The notes under the pieces were generated by a model, which worked only from the letters and a program-made list of their open reading frames with translations, had not been told where the DNA came from and did not search any database. Shown one piece after another: positions 7,957-19,912 of a stretch of DNA of 64,000 bases. Each line of letters starts with the position of its first letter. The stretch's first letter is position 1. The stretch comes from Alloalcanivorax dieselolei B5. Lineage in GTDB: Bacteria > Pseudomonadota > Gammaproteobacteria > Pseudomonadales > Alcanivoracaceae. A program made the position numbers and the translations under genes. The stretch lies in contig NC_018691.1 in NCBI RefSeq assembly GCF_000300005.1, forward strand, positions 186,001 to 250,000, given 5' to 3'.

Positions 7957-8820
7957 TTACTCAATATTCTGGATCTGCTCCCGCATTTGTTCGATCAATA
8001 CCTTCAGTTCGACCGCCGCCGTGGTGGTCTCGGCGTCGATGGATTTTGACGCCAGGGTGTTGGCTTCGCGATTGAGTTCCTGCATCAGGAAATCCAGACG
8101 ACGACCGGCCTGGCCGCCCTTCTCCACCACCCGGCGGACTTCTTTTACATGGGCCTCCAGGCGGTCCAGTTCCTCGTCCACATCCATTTTCTGGGCGGCC
8201 AGCACCACTTCCTGTTCCAGACGGTCGTTGTCGGCGGTTTCCAGCACGTCCTCGACCCGTTGCCGCAGCCGTTCGCGCAGGTGGTCGCGGATGCGAGGCA
8301 GGGCCGCGCGGACAATGACAACCTGTTCGCCGATCAGTGTCAGACGGTCAAGCACCAGCTTGGCCAGCTGCTCCCCTTCCCGTTCGCGGGTGGCCAGGAG
8401 GCTGTCCAGGGCTTCGTCGAGCAACGCCACGGCTTTGCTTTGCAGGGCTTCCGGGTCCACCCGGGTGGTTTTCAACACGCCGGGGAAGCGCAGTACTTCC
8501 AAGGGGTCGATTTGCCCGGGGTGCATGACCAGATCGCCTACCCGGCGGGCTGCTTCGGAGATCCGTTTCACCAGCGCTTCGTTGAGTTCCAGATTGGGAT
8601 CCGCTTCGTCTTCCTGGTAGCGCAGGGTAACGTCCAGTTTGCCCCGGGTCAGACGATTACGGCAGCGCTCACGCACCGCTCCCTCCAGAGTGCGCAGGGT
8701 TTCGGGCAGGCGTGGGGAGATTTCCAGGTAGCGGTGGTTTACCGAGCGGATTTCCCAGGCGAGGTCGACGCCGTCGAGGTGCCCGTCGGTGCGGGCGAAA
8801 GCGGTCATGCTGCGGATCAT
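7957..8820 (-). CDS. yicC: YicC/YloC family endoribonuclease
   Basis: This 287-residue protein matches YicC: it starts MIRSMTAFARTDG, has WEIRSVNHRYLEISPRLPE at about residue 22 and ends RLDFLMQELNREANTLASKS followed by VELKVLIEQMREQIQN, the DUF1732 C-terminal domain. YicC proteins are reported as endoribonucleases involved in RNA turnover. The gene is divergent from rph, the classic neighbourhood in gammaproteobacteria. Confidence 0.95.
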   Translation of the reverse strand: MIRSMTAFARTDGHLDGVDLAWEIRSVNHRYLEISPRLPETLRTLEGAVRERCRNRLTRGKLDVTLRYQEDEADPNLELNEALVKRISEAARRVGDLVMHPGQIDPLEVLRFPGVLKTTRVDPEALQSKAVALLDEALDSLLATREREGEQLAKLVLDRLTLIGEQVVIVRAALPRIRDHLRERLRQRVEDVLETADNDRLEQEVVLAAQKMDVDEELDRLEAHVKEVRRVVEKGGQAGRRLDFLMQELNREANTLASKSIDAETTTAAVELKVLIEQMREQIQNIE

Positions 8821-8895
8821 ACGGGGTTCTCGGCCATTGCGTGTGCGGTCAGTGTACCATTGCTGTTCGACAGTTGTGGTCCAGCGACGAAGCTA

Positions 8896-8967
8896 CTGTA
8901 GGAGCTAGCCCTGCTGGCGAATCCTTGATGGTGCCACCCTCTTCGCCAGCAGGGCTAGCTCCTACAG
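8896..8967. repeat. REP-type inverted pair
   Basis: Two 26-base arms, 8896-8921 and 8942-8967, are perfect inverted copies separated by 20 bases. Each arm starts CTGTAGGAGC and ends GCGAA and holds its own small hairpin, GCTAGC-cct-GCTGGC. The element lies between the divergent yicC and rph genes. Confidence 0.85.
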
Positions 8968-9107
8968 CGGCCTTGTAGTGATCTCTCGATTCCTGTCTCC
9001 ACTCGCCGGGATTCGGGACGATCGGCGGCGATGCGCCTCGCAATGGGGCCGGCGGGTTCGTTACAATGGAGGCCTCCCATACCATTATCAGAACCTAAGG
9101 AGCTACC

Positions 9108-9824
9108 ATGCGTCCCTCCGGCCGCGCGCCCGACCAAATGCGTGAAGTGTCTTTTACGCGCCATTACACCAAGCATGCCGAGGGTAGCGTCCTGGTGGCG
9201 TTCGGTGATACCCAGGTGCTCTGCACCGCCTCCGTGGAAGACGGCGTCCCGCGCTTCCTCAAAGGCAAGGGCCAGGGCTGGATCACCGCCGAGTACGGCA
9301 TGCTGCCCCGCGCCACCCACACCCGTTCCGGCCGGGAGGCGGCCCGCGGCAAGCAGGGCGGGCGTACCCTGGAAATCCAGCGCCTGATCGGCCGCTCCCT
9401 GCGTGCCGCCGTGGATCTGCGCAAGCTGGGCGAAAATACCGTCTATCTGGACTGCGATGTGCTGCAGGCTGACGGCGGCACCCGCACCGCTTCCATCTCC
9501 GGGGCCTGTGTCGCGCTTGTGGACGCCTTCTCGGTTTTGCTGGAAAGGAAGCGCATAAAGGAAGATCCCTTGAACGGGTTGATTGCGTCCGTATCCGTGG
9601 GCATGTACAACAATGAGCCGGTGCTGGATCTGGACTATCCGGAGGATTCCAACGCCGATACCGATATGAACGTGGTGATGACCCAGCATGGGGGCTTCGT
9701 GGAGATTCAGGGGACCGCGGAGGGGGTGCCGTTCACCCGTGAACAGTCCGATACCCTGTTGGGCCTGGCGGAGAAGGGCATTCAGGACATCGTGCGCAAG
9801 CAGCAGGAGGCCCTGGGCTGGTAA
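9108..9824 (+). CDS. rph: Ribonuclease PH
   Basis: This 238-residue enzyme trims tRNA 3' ends by phosphorolysis. The sequence shows [20 protein letters not shown], then [19 protein letters not shown], the arginine-rich [20 protein letters not shown] and [20 protein letters not shown], the phosphate-binding and active-site stretches of the family. Full length. AAGGAG lies at 9097-9102 before the ATG. It is followed by pyrE, as in Escherichia coli and pseudomonads. Confidence 0.97.
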   Translation: MRPSGRAPDQMREVSFTRHYTKHAEGSVLVAFGDTQVLCTASVEDGVPRFLKGKGQGWITAEYGMLPRATHTRSGREAARGKQGGRTLEIQRLIGRSLRAAVDLRKLGENTVYLDCDVLQADGGTRTASISGACVALVDAFSVLLERKRIKEDPLNGLIASVSVGMYNNEPVLDLDYPEDSNADTDMNVVMTQHGGFVEIQGTAEGVPFTREQSDTLLGLAEKGIQDIVRKQQEALGW

Positions 9825-9836
9825 GCGCCTGGTGAC

Positions 9837-10511
9837 ATGATGAAAAACTACAAAAAGCATTTTTTGCGTTTCGCCGAGCAGCGTCAGGCGCTCAAGTTCG
9901 GCGAATTCACGCTCAAATCAGGGCGTATAAGTCCTTACTTCTTTAACGCCGGCACTTTCCATACCGGGGAGGCGCTGGCGCGTCTGGGACGTCATTACGC
10001 TGATGCCATCGTCGAGTCGGGTATCGAATTCGATATGTTGTTCGGCCCGGCCTACAAGGGGATTCCGCTGGTGTCCTCGGTGGCGGTGGCGCTGGCCGAG
10101 CATCATGGTCTGGATTATCCCTGGGCCTTCAACCGCAAGGAGGTCAAAGACCACGGCGAAGGCGGTTGGCTGGTGGGAGCCCCCCTCAATGGTCGGGCGC
10201 TGATCATCGATGATGTGATTACCGCCGGCACCGCCATTCGTGAAGTGGCGGCGCTGTTCGCGCAGACCGATGCCTCCATCGCCGGGGTGTTCGTGGCGCT
10301 GGATCGCCAGGAGCAGGGTCAAGGGGCCGCTACGGATGACGGCAAGGCAAAATCCGCGATCCAGGAAGTGCAGGACAGCCTGGGCGTGCCGGTGCGCAGT
10401 ATCGTTTCCATGGAAGACATCATCGGCTGGCTGGATCAGCAGCCGGACCGGGAAGCGGAACGGGCCGCCATGGACGCCTACCGGGTACGCTATGGGGTGA
10501 GCGAGTCGTGA
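9837..10511 (+). CDS. pyrE: Orotate phosphoribosyltransferase
   Basis: This 224-residue enzyme joins orotate to PRPP in pyrimidine synthesis. It contains the PRPP-binding signature [16 protein letters not shown] at about residue 121, the flexible catalytic loop [11 protein letters not shown] and [20 protein letters not shown]. It is about ten residues longer than the E. coli enzyme. ATG 9837 is followed by a second ATG at 9840; no strong ribosome site distinguishes them. The stop overlaps the next gene's GTG by four bases. Confidence 0.97.
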   Translation: MMKNYKKHFLRFAEQRQALKFGEFTLKSGRISPYFFNAGTFHTGEALARLGRHYADAIVESGIEFDMLFGPAYKGIPLVSSVAVALAEHHGLDYPWAFNRKEVKDHGEGGWLVGAPLNGRALIIDDVITAGTAIREVAALFAQTDASIAGVFVALDRQEQGQGAATDDGKAKSAIQEVQDSLGVPVRSIVSMEDIIGWLDQQPDREAERAAMDAYRVRYGVSES

Positions 10512-11128
10512 GAGCAACGGTACTGCTGCTGGGTGTGTTGTTGAGTGTGTTGAGCGCCGTCGGCATGGCGGCGAACAAGACCGGGCAAGTGGAACAGCGG
10601 CTGTACCGTTACCAGTCCGCGGACGGCGCCATGGCGATCAGCGCCACCCTCACCGAAGCGGCCATTCACGCCGGTTACCAGGTGCTCGACCAGCATGGCC
10701 GGGTGCTGGAAACGGTGGCGCCGGCACCGCCGGAGGAGCAGGCCCGCCGCCGCAAGGAACAGGCCCGTCAGCAACAGGCCAAGGCTCAGGCGCAGCGCGA
10801 CGGTGAATTGCGCCGCCTCTACGCCGGGCCGGGGGACGCCGAACGGGCCCGCGACCGGCAGCTTCAGGCGCTGCAGCTCAATATCGACTACGCTAAAAAT
10901 GCCATCCAGCAACTGAATGGCAAGCAGGACGAAGAAATCCGCAAGGCCGCCCGGGCCGAACGGGCTGGCCGGGAAGTGCCTGCCAGCGTGCGCGATGCCA
11001 TTGAACGTTACGGCCGCCAGGCTCGCGAGAACCGCGAGAAAATGGAAGAATACCAGCAGGACATGGCGCGGGTGCGGGAGGAATTCACCCCCATCATCCA
11101 GCGCCTGCGAGAGCTGGAAGCGCAATAA
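10508..11128 (+). CDS. Exported coiled-coil protein, possible DUF4124 type
   Basis: This 206-residue protein has an N-terminal signal peptide ([18 protein letters not shown]) and then a short YRYQSADG segment reminiscent of DUF4124 proteins. From about residue 75 it is a long charged helix rich in Arg, Gln and Ala ([20 protein letters not shown]), very likely coiled coil. It starts with GTG overlapping the pyrE stop, so it is translationally coupled. Its function is not recognised; an envelope location is likely from the signal. Confidence 0.7.
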   Translation: MRATVLLLGVLLSVLSAVGMAANKTGQVEQRLYRYQSADGAMAISATLTEAAIHAGYQVLDQHGRVLETVAPAPPEEQARRRKEQARQQQAKAQAQRDGELRRLYAGPGDAERARDRQLQALQLNIDYAKNAIQQLNGKQDEEIRKAARAERAGREVPASVRDAIERYGRQARENREKMEEYQQDMARVREEFTPIIQRLRELEAQ

Positions 11129-11146
11129 CCACGCCTGTTTTTCGCA

Positions 11147-11218
11147 GCTGTAGGAGCTTGCCTGCAAGCGAATCTTTTGATGCCAGAGCCCATTCGCTTG
11201 CAGGCAAGCTCCTACAGC
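11147..11218. repeat. REP-type inverted pair
   Basis: Arms of 27 bases at 11147-11173 and 11192-11218 are perfect inverted copies. The arm reads GCTGTAGGAGCTTGCC and ends TGCAAGCGAAT; the inner hairpin is GCTTGC/GCAAGC. It lies 18 bases after the preceding stop and may also end that transcript. Confidence 0.88.
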
Positions 11219-11249
11219 GGCTAAAGATCAGGCTGTTTAGTTCTGTCGC

Positions 11250-11279
11250 TGTCAACTGTCCACTGTTAACTGTCAACTG
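11250..11279. repeat. Tandem heptamer tract
   Basis: Four consecutive seven-base units, TGTCAAC, TGTCCAC, TGTTAAC and TGTCAAC, plus two bases of a fifth, lie immediately downstream of slmA (on the opposite strand). No function is evident. Confidence 0.7.
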
Positions 11280-11283
11280 CCTT

Positions 11284-11886
11284 TTAAAGCGCTTCCCCGT
11301 CCGCACGAAAGATCATCGGCGCGATCAGCGCCCATTGCTCATGCCAGTCCTCGGCGGGACGGGCGCGGAAGCCGGAGCGCACGAACTGGGCGATACGCCC
11401 CTCCACCACGGACAACAGCAGATTGGCGGTGATGCCCGGAGTGGCGCGGGTGCGTTTGCCTTCGCGGAATTCGGCGTCGCGGACCACCTGTTTCAACTGG
11501 CTTTCCACCCGATCGTAGAACTGCTGGATACGCTGGCGCAGCCGCTCATTCTCGCCGGTCAGGGCGTCGCCGGTGAGCAGCCGGGTAATGCCCGGATTGC
11601 GCTCGGTGAAGGCCAGAATCAGCGTCAGAATCTGTTCCACCTGTTGCAGGGCATCCCCTTCGGAGATGATGCGGTTGATGCGCGAGAACACCGAGTCCTC
11701 GATGAACTCAATCAGCGCCTCGAGCATGCGTGCCTTGCTGGGAAAATGGCGATACAGCGCGGACTCGGACACCCCCACTTCCCGGGCCAGCCCGGATGTG
11801 GTCACCCGGCCCCCCGGCTCCGCTTCCAGCATGTAGGCCAGTGTTTGCAGGATTTGCTCCTTGCGAGAAGGCTTCTTGTCGGTCAT
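11284..11886 (-). CDS. slmA: Nucleoid occlusion factor SlmA, TetR family
   Basis: This 200-residue protein blocks FtsZ ring assembly over the nucleoid. It starts MTDKKPSRKEQILQTLAYML and has a TetR-type HTH with VTTSGLAREVGVSESALYRH. The C-terminal part, LLLSVVEGRIAQFVRSGF, is characteristic of SlmA. I chose ATG 11886; the longer frame to 11955 lacks a site and crosses a hairpin. It sits next to argB and close to pyrE, as in many gammaproteobacteria. Confidence 0.93.
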   Translation of the reverse strand: MTDKKPSRKEQILQTLAYMLEAEPGGRVTTSGLAREVGVSESALYRHFPSKARMLEALIEFIEDSVFSRINRIISEGDALQQVEQILTLILAFTERNPGITRLLTGDALTGENERLRQRIQQFYDRVESQLKQVVRDAEFREGKRTRATPGITANLLLSVVEGRIAQFVRSGFRARPAEDWHEQWALIAPMIFRADGEAL

Positions 11887-11911
11887 ATCCTGGTTACCCG
11901 TTTTATGTGAG

Positions 11912-11940
11912 CCGGCCCGGCGATACCGCCGCCGGGCCGG
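11912..11940. other. GC-rich hairpin between argB and slmA
   Basis: Perfect 11-base arms, CCGGCCCGGCG at 11912-11922 and its complement at 11930-11940, flank a 7-base loop. No T-run follows on either strand, so it is not a textbook terminator; it could reduce read-through from argB into slmA. Confidence 0.5.
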
Positions 11941-11988
11941 TGTGCTCCACCCCAATTGGAGCCAATAACAAAGCGCCGTTCCGGCGCA

Positions 11989-15074
<3,086 letters not shown>

Positions 15075-15095
15075 GGTGTCCCCCCTTTTTGTACA

Positions 15096-15115
15096 CTTGA
15101 ACGACGATGTTCAAG
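15096..15115. promoter_or_regulatory. Inverted repeat upstream of the algC-like gene
   Basis: CTTGAAC at 15096-15102 and GTTCAAG at 15109-15115 form a perfect 7-6-7 inverted repeat 22 bases before the algC-like start. AAGGGGGG lies between it and the start and may serve as ribosome site. A repressor site is possible; no known consensus is recognised. Confidence 0.4.
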
Positions 15116-15201
15116 CAACAACGCTGGCGGCCCCCACCGCCGGCGTTCGCGCCCGGCCCGCATTGGAATGATGTCATGCGCGGGACGGGCAGGTGCGGAT
15201 G

Positions 15202-15654
15202 TTATTGTCGGCCACTGTGGCCGAAACCGCCGCTACCCCGTTGGCTTTCTGTGAACTGCTCGACCTGCTGCCAGACCACCTGCTGCACCGGCACGATCAC
15301 CAACTGAGCCACTCGCTCACCAGGCTCCAGGGTGAAAGCGTTTTGCCCCCGGTTCCAGCAGGACACCATCAATTCGCCCTGGTAATCGGAGTCGATCAGC
15401 CCCACCAGATTACCCAGCACGATGCCGTGCTTGTGCCCCAGCCCGGAGCGCGGCAGCACCAGGCCGGCGTAACCGGGATCGGCGATGTGAATCGACAAAC
15501 CGGTGGGCAGCAAAGTGGAATCGCCCGGCGCCAGGGTGATGGCTTTGTCCAGCATGGCGCGCAGATCCAGGCCGGCGGAGCCCTCGGTGGCGTAATGAGG
15601 CAAGGGGATGGTGTCGCCCAGACGCGGGTCGAGCACTCGATATTGCAGGTTCAT
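15202..15654 (-). CDS. dut: dUTP diphosphatase
   Basis: This 150-residue trimeric enzyme converts dUTP to dUMP. The five family motifs are visible: [57 protein letters not shown] and the C-terminal GSGGFGHSG that closes over the active site. Full length. It is downstream of coaBC on the same strand with a 28-base gap, the usual dfp-dut arrangement. Confidence 0.97.
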   Translation of the reverse strand: MNLQYRVLDPRLGDTIPLPHYATEGSAGLDLRAMLDKAITLAPGDSTLLPTGLSIHIADPGYAGLVLPRSGLGHKHGIVLGNLVGLIDSDYQGELMVSCWNRGQNAFTLEPGERVAQLVIVPVQQVVWQQVEQFTESQRGSGGFGHSGRQ

Positions 15655-15682
15655 GTGTTATCCCGGGTTGATGACGAAACTG

Positions 15683-16882
15683 TCAGTCCTTGTACCGTAT
15701 CGCGATCAGCTCGATCAATTGCTTGGCGATCTGTCGCTTGGACGCCAGCGGCAGCACCTTGTGGCCGCCGGGCCAGATCACGGTCAGGGCGTTATTGTCG
15801 CTGTTGAAACCCACGTTGCTGCCGGACACATCGTTGGTGGCGATCATATCCAGCTTCTTGTTGGTCAGCTTGCCCTGGGCGTAGCTGATCACATCCTGGG
15901 TTTCCGCGGCGAAGCCCACGGTGAAGGGACGTTTGTCGTGGCTGGCCACCGCGGCGATGATGTCCGGGTTCTTCACCAGGGTCAGGTGAATCTCCTCGGT
16001 GGACTTCTTGATCTTGTGGTCCGCGGTCACCGTCGGCCGGTAATCCGCCACGGCGGCGGTGGCGATGAACACATCGCAACCCTGCTCCACCACGTCCATG
16101 CTGGTCTGGTACATATCCTGGGCGCGCACCACATCGATGCGTTGCACCCGCTCCGGGGTCGGCAAGGCCACCGGGCCGGCGATCAGCGTGACTCGGGCCC
16201 CCGCTTCCGCCGCCGCTTCCGCCAGGGCGAAGCCCATCTTGCCGGAGCTTTTGTTGGTCAGATAACGCACCGGGTCGATCGGCTCGCGGGTGGGGCCGGC
16301 GGTGATCACCACATGCCTGCCGGTGAGCAGATCGTAATGAAAGATATCCGCGGCCTGCTGGATGATCTCTTCCGGCTCCAGCATACGGCCCGGGCCCACT
16401 TCACCACAGGCCTGGTTGCCGGAGCCGGGGCCGAAGATGTGAATGCCCTTTTCCTGCAGGATCAGCTGATTCTTCTGCGTGGCGGTGTCCGCCCACATCT
16501 GCTGATTCATGGCCGGGGCGATGGCGATCGGTGCGCCGGTGGCCAGGCACAGTGTGCTCAGCAGGTCGTTGCCATGGCCGTGGGCCAGGCGGGCGAGGAA
16601 ATTGGCGGAGGCCGGGGCGATCAGGATCAGGTCGGCCCAGCGCGCCAGTTCGATATGCCCCATCGCCGCCTCGGCGCGGGGGTCGAGAAGATCGGTGTGC
16701 ACCGGTTGTCCGGACAGCGCCTGCATGGTCAGCGGTGTGATGAATTCACAGGCACCCTGGGTCATCACCACGCGCACCTCGGCGCCGGCGTCCTGCAGGC
16801 GGCGGACCAGATCCGCCGCCTTGTAAGCGGCGATACCGCCGGTGACGCCGAGAAGAATTCGCTTACTAATCAAACGTTGCAT
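15683..16882 (-). CDS. coaBC: Bifunctional phosphopantothenoylcysteine decarboxylase/synthase
   Basis: This 399-residue enzyme performs two steps of coenzyme A synthesis. The N-terminal CoaC half has [20 protein letters not shown], the APAMNQQMW loop and [20 protein letters not shown] with its catalytic cysteine. The CoaB half starts with [20 protein letters not shown] and has [19 protein letters not shown] 16882 is preceded by GGAA seven bases upstream; a perfect LexA-type box overlaps this start region (16882-16901). Full length. Confidence 0.95.
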   Translation of the reverse strand: MQRLISKRILLGVTGGIAAYKAADLVRRLQDAGAEVRVVMTQGACEFITPLTMQALSGQPVHTDLLDPRAEAAMGHIELARWADLILIAPASANFLARLAHGHGNDLLSTLCLATGAPIAIAPAMNQQMWADTATQKNQLILQEKGIHIFGPGSGNQACGEVGPGRMLEPEEIIQQAADIFHYDLLTGRHVVITAGPTREPIDPVRYLTNKSSGKMGFALAEAAAEAGARVTLIAGPVALPTPERVQRIDVVRAQDMYQTSMDVVEQGCDVFIATAAVADYRPTVTADHKIKKSTEEIHLTLVKNPDIIAAVASHDKRPFTVGFAAETQDVISYAQGKLTNKKLDMIATNDVSGSNVGFNSDNNALTVIWPGGHKVLPLASKRQIAKQLIELIAIRYKD

Positions 16883-16901
16883 ACTGTATTTCCGTACAGT
16901 A
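16882..16901. promoter_or_regulatory. Perfect LexA (SOS) box between coaBC and radC
   Basis: The sequence TACTGTATTTCCGTACAGTA has perfect TACTGT and ACAGTA half sites with an 8-base spacer, the enterobacterial LexA consensus geometry. It abuts the coaBC start codon and lies 117 bases upstream of the divergent radC. The site itself is seen directly; LexA binding and the regulated gene are inferred. Confidence 0.7.
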
Positions 16902-17018
16902 GTTTGGGGTGGACGCTTTCGCAGTGTATGCCCAATGCCTGGCGGTGACAAACGGGCCAGAGGGCTGCGATTGGCGTCGGCTGGCAGGGCACTAAACCAT
17001 CATCACGGAGGATATCCA

Positions 17019-17693
17019 ATGGCAATAACGGACTGGCCGGAAAACGAACGCCCGCGGGAAAAGCTGCTGCAGCGGGGCGCGGCGGCACTGAGTGACGCGG
17101 AGCTGCTGGCGGTGCTGTTGCGTACCGGCGTGCGGGGCTGTTCCGCGGTGGACCTGGGGCGGAATCTGCTGAATGAGGCCGGTGATTTGCGGGCGCTGCT
17201 GGATCTGCCTCCGGAGCGCATGCGGCGTATGCGGGGGCTGGGGGGCACCCGTCTGACCCAGTTGCTGGCGTCGGTGGAACTGGGAAAACGTTATGTGGCC
17301 CTGGAGCTGAAAAAGGAAGTGACCCTCAGCGAACCGGAGCCGGCCGCGCGCATGTTCATGTCGGAGCTGCGCGGGGAGCCCAGTGAAGTGTTCGCGGTGC
17401 TGTTCATGGACAACAAGAACCGCATGCTGGGCTTCGAGAAGCTGTTCCGTGGTACCGTGGACGCTGCCGCCGTCTACCCCAGGGAAGTGGTGCGGCGGGC
17501 GCTGGACCACAATGCGTCCAGCATCATCGTCGGGCACAATCACCCCTCGGGCATCGCCGAACCCAGCCGCGCGGACCGCGATGTCACCCGCCGCCTCAGC
17601 GACGCCCTGAACCTGGTGGATGTCCGCTTGCTGGACCACCTGGTGATCGGCGACAACCAGTGGCAGTCCCTGGGCCGCCTCGGCTGGTTGTAG
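17019..17693 (+). CDS. radC: RadC family DNA repair-associated protein (JAB domain)
   Basis: This 224-residue protein has an N-terminal UPF0758 domain (ERPREKLLQRGAAALSDAEL, LLAVLLRTG) with a helix-hairpin-helix, and a C-terminal JAB/MPN metalloprotease-like domain with GHNHPSGIAEPSRADRD near residue 172, where His, His, Ser and Asp are the expected metal ligands. ACGGAGG precedes ATG 17019. The true role of RadC is unsettled. It lies divergent from coaBC with the SOS box between them. Its stop codon falls within a REP arm. Confidence 0.92.
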   Translation: MAITDWPENERPREKLLQRGAAALSDAELLAVLLRTGVRGCSAVDLGRNLLNEAGDLRALLDLPPERMRRMRGLGGTRLTQLLASVELGKRYVALELKKEVTLSEPEPAARMFMSELRGEPSEVFAVLFMDNKNRMLGFEKLFRGTVDAAAVYPREVVRRALDHNASSIIVGHNHPSGIAEPSRADRDVTRRLSDALNLVDVRLLDHLVIGDNQWQSLGRLGWL

Positions 17694-17715
17694 GAGCCAG
17701 CCCGGCTGGCGAATC
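17690..17715 (+). repeat. Single REP arm overlapping the radC stop
   Basis: TGTAGGAGCCAGCCCGGCTG starts here and ends GCGAAT. It is a solitary arm with the inner stem GCCAGC/GCTGGC. The TAG inside it is the radC stop codon. Confidence 0.75.
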
Positions 17716-17750
17716 GGGTGTCTAGTGACACCGCCATCGACGCTTTCTGC

Positions 17751-17779
17751 TTGATCCCCGGGGCGGGGTCTGGTATAAA
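17751..17779 (+). promoter_or_regulatory. Sigma-70 promoter for rpmB-rpmG
   Basis: TTGATC at 17751-17756 and TATAAA at 17774-17779 are separated by 17 bases and lie 57 bases upstream of rpmB. The match to consensus is 4 of 6 and 5 of 6. Confidence 0.6.
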
Positions 17780-17836
17780 ACGCGGCCTTATTCCGGGGCT
17801 GCCCCGCCCCTATGTGATCATCACGGGAGCAAGATC

Positions 17837-18073
17837 ATGTCCAAGGTTTGCCAGGTGACCGGCAAGCGCCCGGTAACGGGCCACAACGTGTCCCACTCGA
17901 ACATCAAGACCAAGCGTCGGTTCGAACCGAATTTGCACTACCACCGCTTCTGGGTGGAAAGTGAAAAGCGCTTTGTGCGTCTGCGCGTATCCTCCAAAGG
18001 CATGCGCATCATCGATAAGAAGGGTATCGACTCAGTACTGACCGATATCCGTGCCCGCGGCATTCGAGTTTAA
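17837..18073 (+). CDS. rpmB: 50S ribosomal protein L28
   Basis: This 78-residue ribosomal protein begins [20 protein letters not shown], followed by [14 protein letters not shown] and [20 protein letters not shown], all standard for L28. Full length. GGGAG precedes the ATG. It forms an operon with rpmG 11 bases downstream, ending at the terminator at 18288. Confidence 0.98.
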   Translation: MSKVCQVTGKRPVTGHNVSHSNIKTKRRFEPNLHYHRFWVESEKRFVRLRVSSKGMRIIDKKGIDSVLTDIRARGIRV

Positions 18074-18084
18074 GGAGCTGACCC

Positions 18085-18252
18085 ATGGCCGGTCCGGTTC
18101 GTGAAAAAATTCGTCTGGTGTCCTCTGAAGGCACCGGTCATTTCTATACCACCACCAAAAACAAGCGTCTCCATCCGGAAAAGATGGAAACCAAAAAGTT
18201 TGATCCGGTGGTACGCAAGCACGTGATGTACAAGGAAGCGAAGATCAAGTAA
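18085..18252 (+). CDS. rpmG: 50S ribosomal protein L33
   Basis: A 55-residue open frame encodes [20 protein letters not shown] and then [20 protein letters not shown], ending KEAKIK. This is the zinc-free form of L33, since the CxxC pairs are absent. AAGGAG at 18072-18077 precedes the ATG. It is the second gene of the rpmBG operon. Confidence 0.97.
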   Translation: MAGPVREKIRLVSSEGTGHFYTTTKNKRLHPEKMETKKFDPVVRKHVMYKEAKIK

Positions 18253-18287
18253 CGCTTCCCCAGCCTGGCACGGGGCGAACAAATAAA

Positions 18288-18318
18288 GGCCTGGTGGCTA
18301 CAAGCCGCCGGGCCTTTT
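18288..18318 (+). terminator. Rho-independent terminator of rpmBG
   Basis: GGCCTGGTGGC at 18288-18298 pairs with GCCGCCGGGCC at 18304-18314 (two G-U pairs) around a 5-base loop, followed by TTTT. Confidence 0.85.
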
Positions 18319-18375
18319 GTTGTGCCTGCCAATTGCTGCCGTTTTTCCCGCGGAACCAGCTACAAAGCCGCTGTT

Positions 18376-18403
18376 GCTGTAGGAGCTTGCCCTGCAAGCG
18401 AAT
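18376..18403 (+). repeat. Single REP arm
   Basis: GCTGTAGGAGCTTGCCCTGC leads a solitary arm ending AAGCGAAT. No inverted partner lies nearby. Confidence 0.75.
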
Positions 18404-19099
18404 CTTTTTCGGGGATCTCCTGTATCTGTATAACACCAACGGCCTACGATCATCATTTCCCTTCCGCACCCATGCGGAGTACGACAAGATCTGCAAACGA
18501 TACGCGAAAAGGGCTTTATCATGACTACTCTGGTGCTCAAGGAAGCCTGCCGCAGCTTCGCGCAAGCCCCGCCCCAACCTTCCCGCCAGTAGGTTGAAGC
18601 CCCAAATATCACCGTTTATTCATGGCCCGGGAATAAAGTCGAAACCAAGCCCCGCCTTCCCCCCATCAAAACCCCACTCTTATGCAACCTTGTGTAACGC
18701 TTTGTACGGCACCTGCACCTGTGTGATCTGTGCCTCAGCATGATTTTACATATCGCATATAGGAAATGTGACTGAGCGCACTTTTTCATAATGACAAAAT
18801 GACATTATTTCCTTCAGGGTCAGGTTTTTGCACACTCAAAACAACTCAGTGCGTATTCGCAAAATGTAAAATAAAGAAGAGGAGGTGCCAGGAGAATCGG
18901 GGGCTAAGCAAAACCACTTATCGCATGCCACCGGCCGATCATCTTAAGGGTAAGCTTGTAAGTGATTGAAATTGCTACGTGTATTTACGCAGTATGCACA
19001 AAGTAGAACTTGTGACGAACGTCACAACACGCCTACGATCGAAGCTGAAAGGTGCCCCTATCTGGGGGGGCAATCAAAAACCGCAAGGGAGCGCTTAAA
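18404..19099. other. Long non-coding gap before the Tad pilus locus
   Basis: About 700 bases without a convincing gene. The second half (from about 18700) is richer in A and T than the flanks and carries a G7 tract at 19064-19070. It probably contains the promoter and leader of flp, but no promoter match good enough to place was found. Confidence 0.5.
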
Positions 19100-19324
19100 A
19101 TGAAAATGATCCGATCCTTTAATGCCGCCACTCAATCCCTGATGGCGCGTCTCTATACCCAAATGCCAACCCGTAGTAATCGCCAGCGTGGGGCTAGTGC
19201 GTTGGAATATATTGTGCTAGCAGCTGTGATAGTTATTGCCGTTGCTGCAGGAGCTGCTTTGCTTGGAGGGGATACTATCTCTGATGTATTCACCAAAATC
19301 CAAACGGCATTGACGAGCGCCTAG
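19100..19324 (+). CDS. flp: Flp/Fap-type major pilin
   Basis: This 74-residue prepilin has a basic leader (SNRQRG) and the cleavage-site motif G-ASALEYIVLAAVIVI, with Glu at +5 and Tyr at +6 of the mature protein as in Flp pilins. The mature part is about 42 residues, almost all one hydrophobic helix followed by DTISDVFTKIQTALTSA. AAGGGAG lies 8 bases before ATG 19100; the upstream extension to 19052 is not credible. It is the first gene of the Tad locus. No prepilin peptidase is encoded nearby. Confidence 0.88.
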   Translation: MKMIRSFNAATQSLMARLYTQMPTRSNRQRGASALEYIVLAAVIVIAVAAGAALLGGDTISDVFTKIQTALTSA

Positions 19325-19325
19325 G

Positions 19326-19805
19326 GTGAATGCTTATAGCCGCATACCGCTGGCTGTGCTGCATAGAAAGGTGGGAAAAGAAGGAGGGGCCGTTGCTTTA
19401 GAGTTCCTAATTCTATTCCCTTTCGTTATATGCCTGATCTATGCAGCGAGTGTCTACGGCATTCTGTTTTCCTGGCAAGTCAGGATGCAGATTGCCGTGG
19501 ATCGGTCTACCGCTTCGGTAATGCGCTTGGATCGAAGTGCCACTGATAGCCCGAAAGAAGAGGCCGAAGCGCTGGCTAATGGAAGCATTCAGGAACTCGC
19601 TCCAGACTTTATGGGAACAGTGACCGATGCTTGTGTGGTAGATGGAGAGATGGTGGTCTGCTCTCTTAATGTCTCCATGAAGGATGGAGGTTGCACAGGA
19701 AAGGGTGGTGCCGCTGCTACAAATGAACTCGGAAAGTTGGGTTTCTTTGGCGGTTTTCCACCCATGCCGGATTGTTTGCAGGCTACGGCGAAAGTTGCTT
19801 ACTAG
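19326..19805 (+). CDS. TadE-like minor pilin/pseudopilin
   Basis: This 159-residue protein has a short basic N terminus, then GGAVALEFLILFPFVICLIY, the G-x3-LEF prepilin-like signature and hydrophobic helix of TadE. The rest is a periplasmic domain with four cysteines in its second half (DACVVDGEMVVC, GGCTGKG, PDCLQ), likely disulfides. It begins with GTG one base after the flp stop, so it is translated with flp. Function in pilus assembly is inferred from family and position. Confidence 0.8.
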   Translation: MNAYSRIPLAVLHRKVGKEGGAVALEFLILFPFVICLIYAASVYGILFSWQVRMQIAVDRSTASVMRLDRSATDSPKEEAEALANGSIQELAPDFMGTVTDACVVDGEMVVCSLNVSMKDGGCTGKGGAAATNELGKLGFFGGFPPMPDCLQATAKVAY

Positions 19806-19912
19806 CGGTTAAAGATAATAGAGCGGGCAGAATAAGTGGTCTTTTGAAATGAGGCTAAGGGTGTCTTTTGCTTCGCTGAATTCAATAACACGGCCAAACC
19901 CAAGGAGAAGGT

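Noticed and set aside
15608-16948. 446-codon open frame opposite coaBC
   Set aside because: It mirrors a full-length, well-recognised gene, is His/Gly/Gln-rich as expected for an antisense frame in GC-rich DNA and has no ribosome site.
17915-17935. tRNA T-loop-like GGTTCGAACC
   Set aside because: It lies within rpmB coding sequence and no cloverleaf can be built around it.
18253-18620. Small genes downstream of rpmG
   Set aside because: Short frames there cross the terminator and a REP arm and have cysteine/arginine-rich composition.
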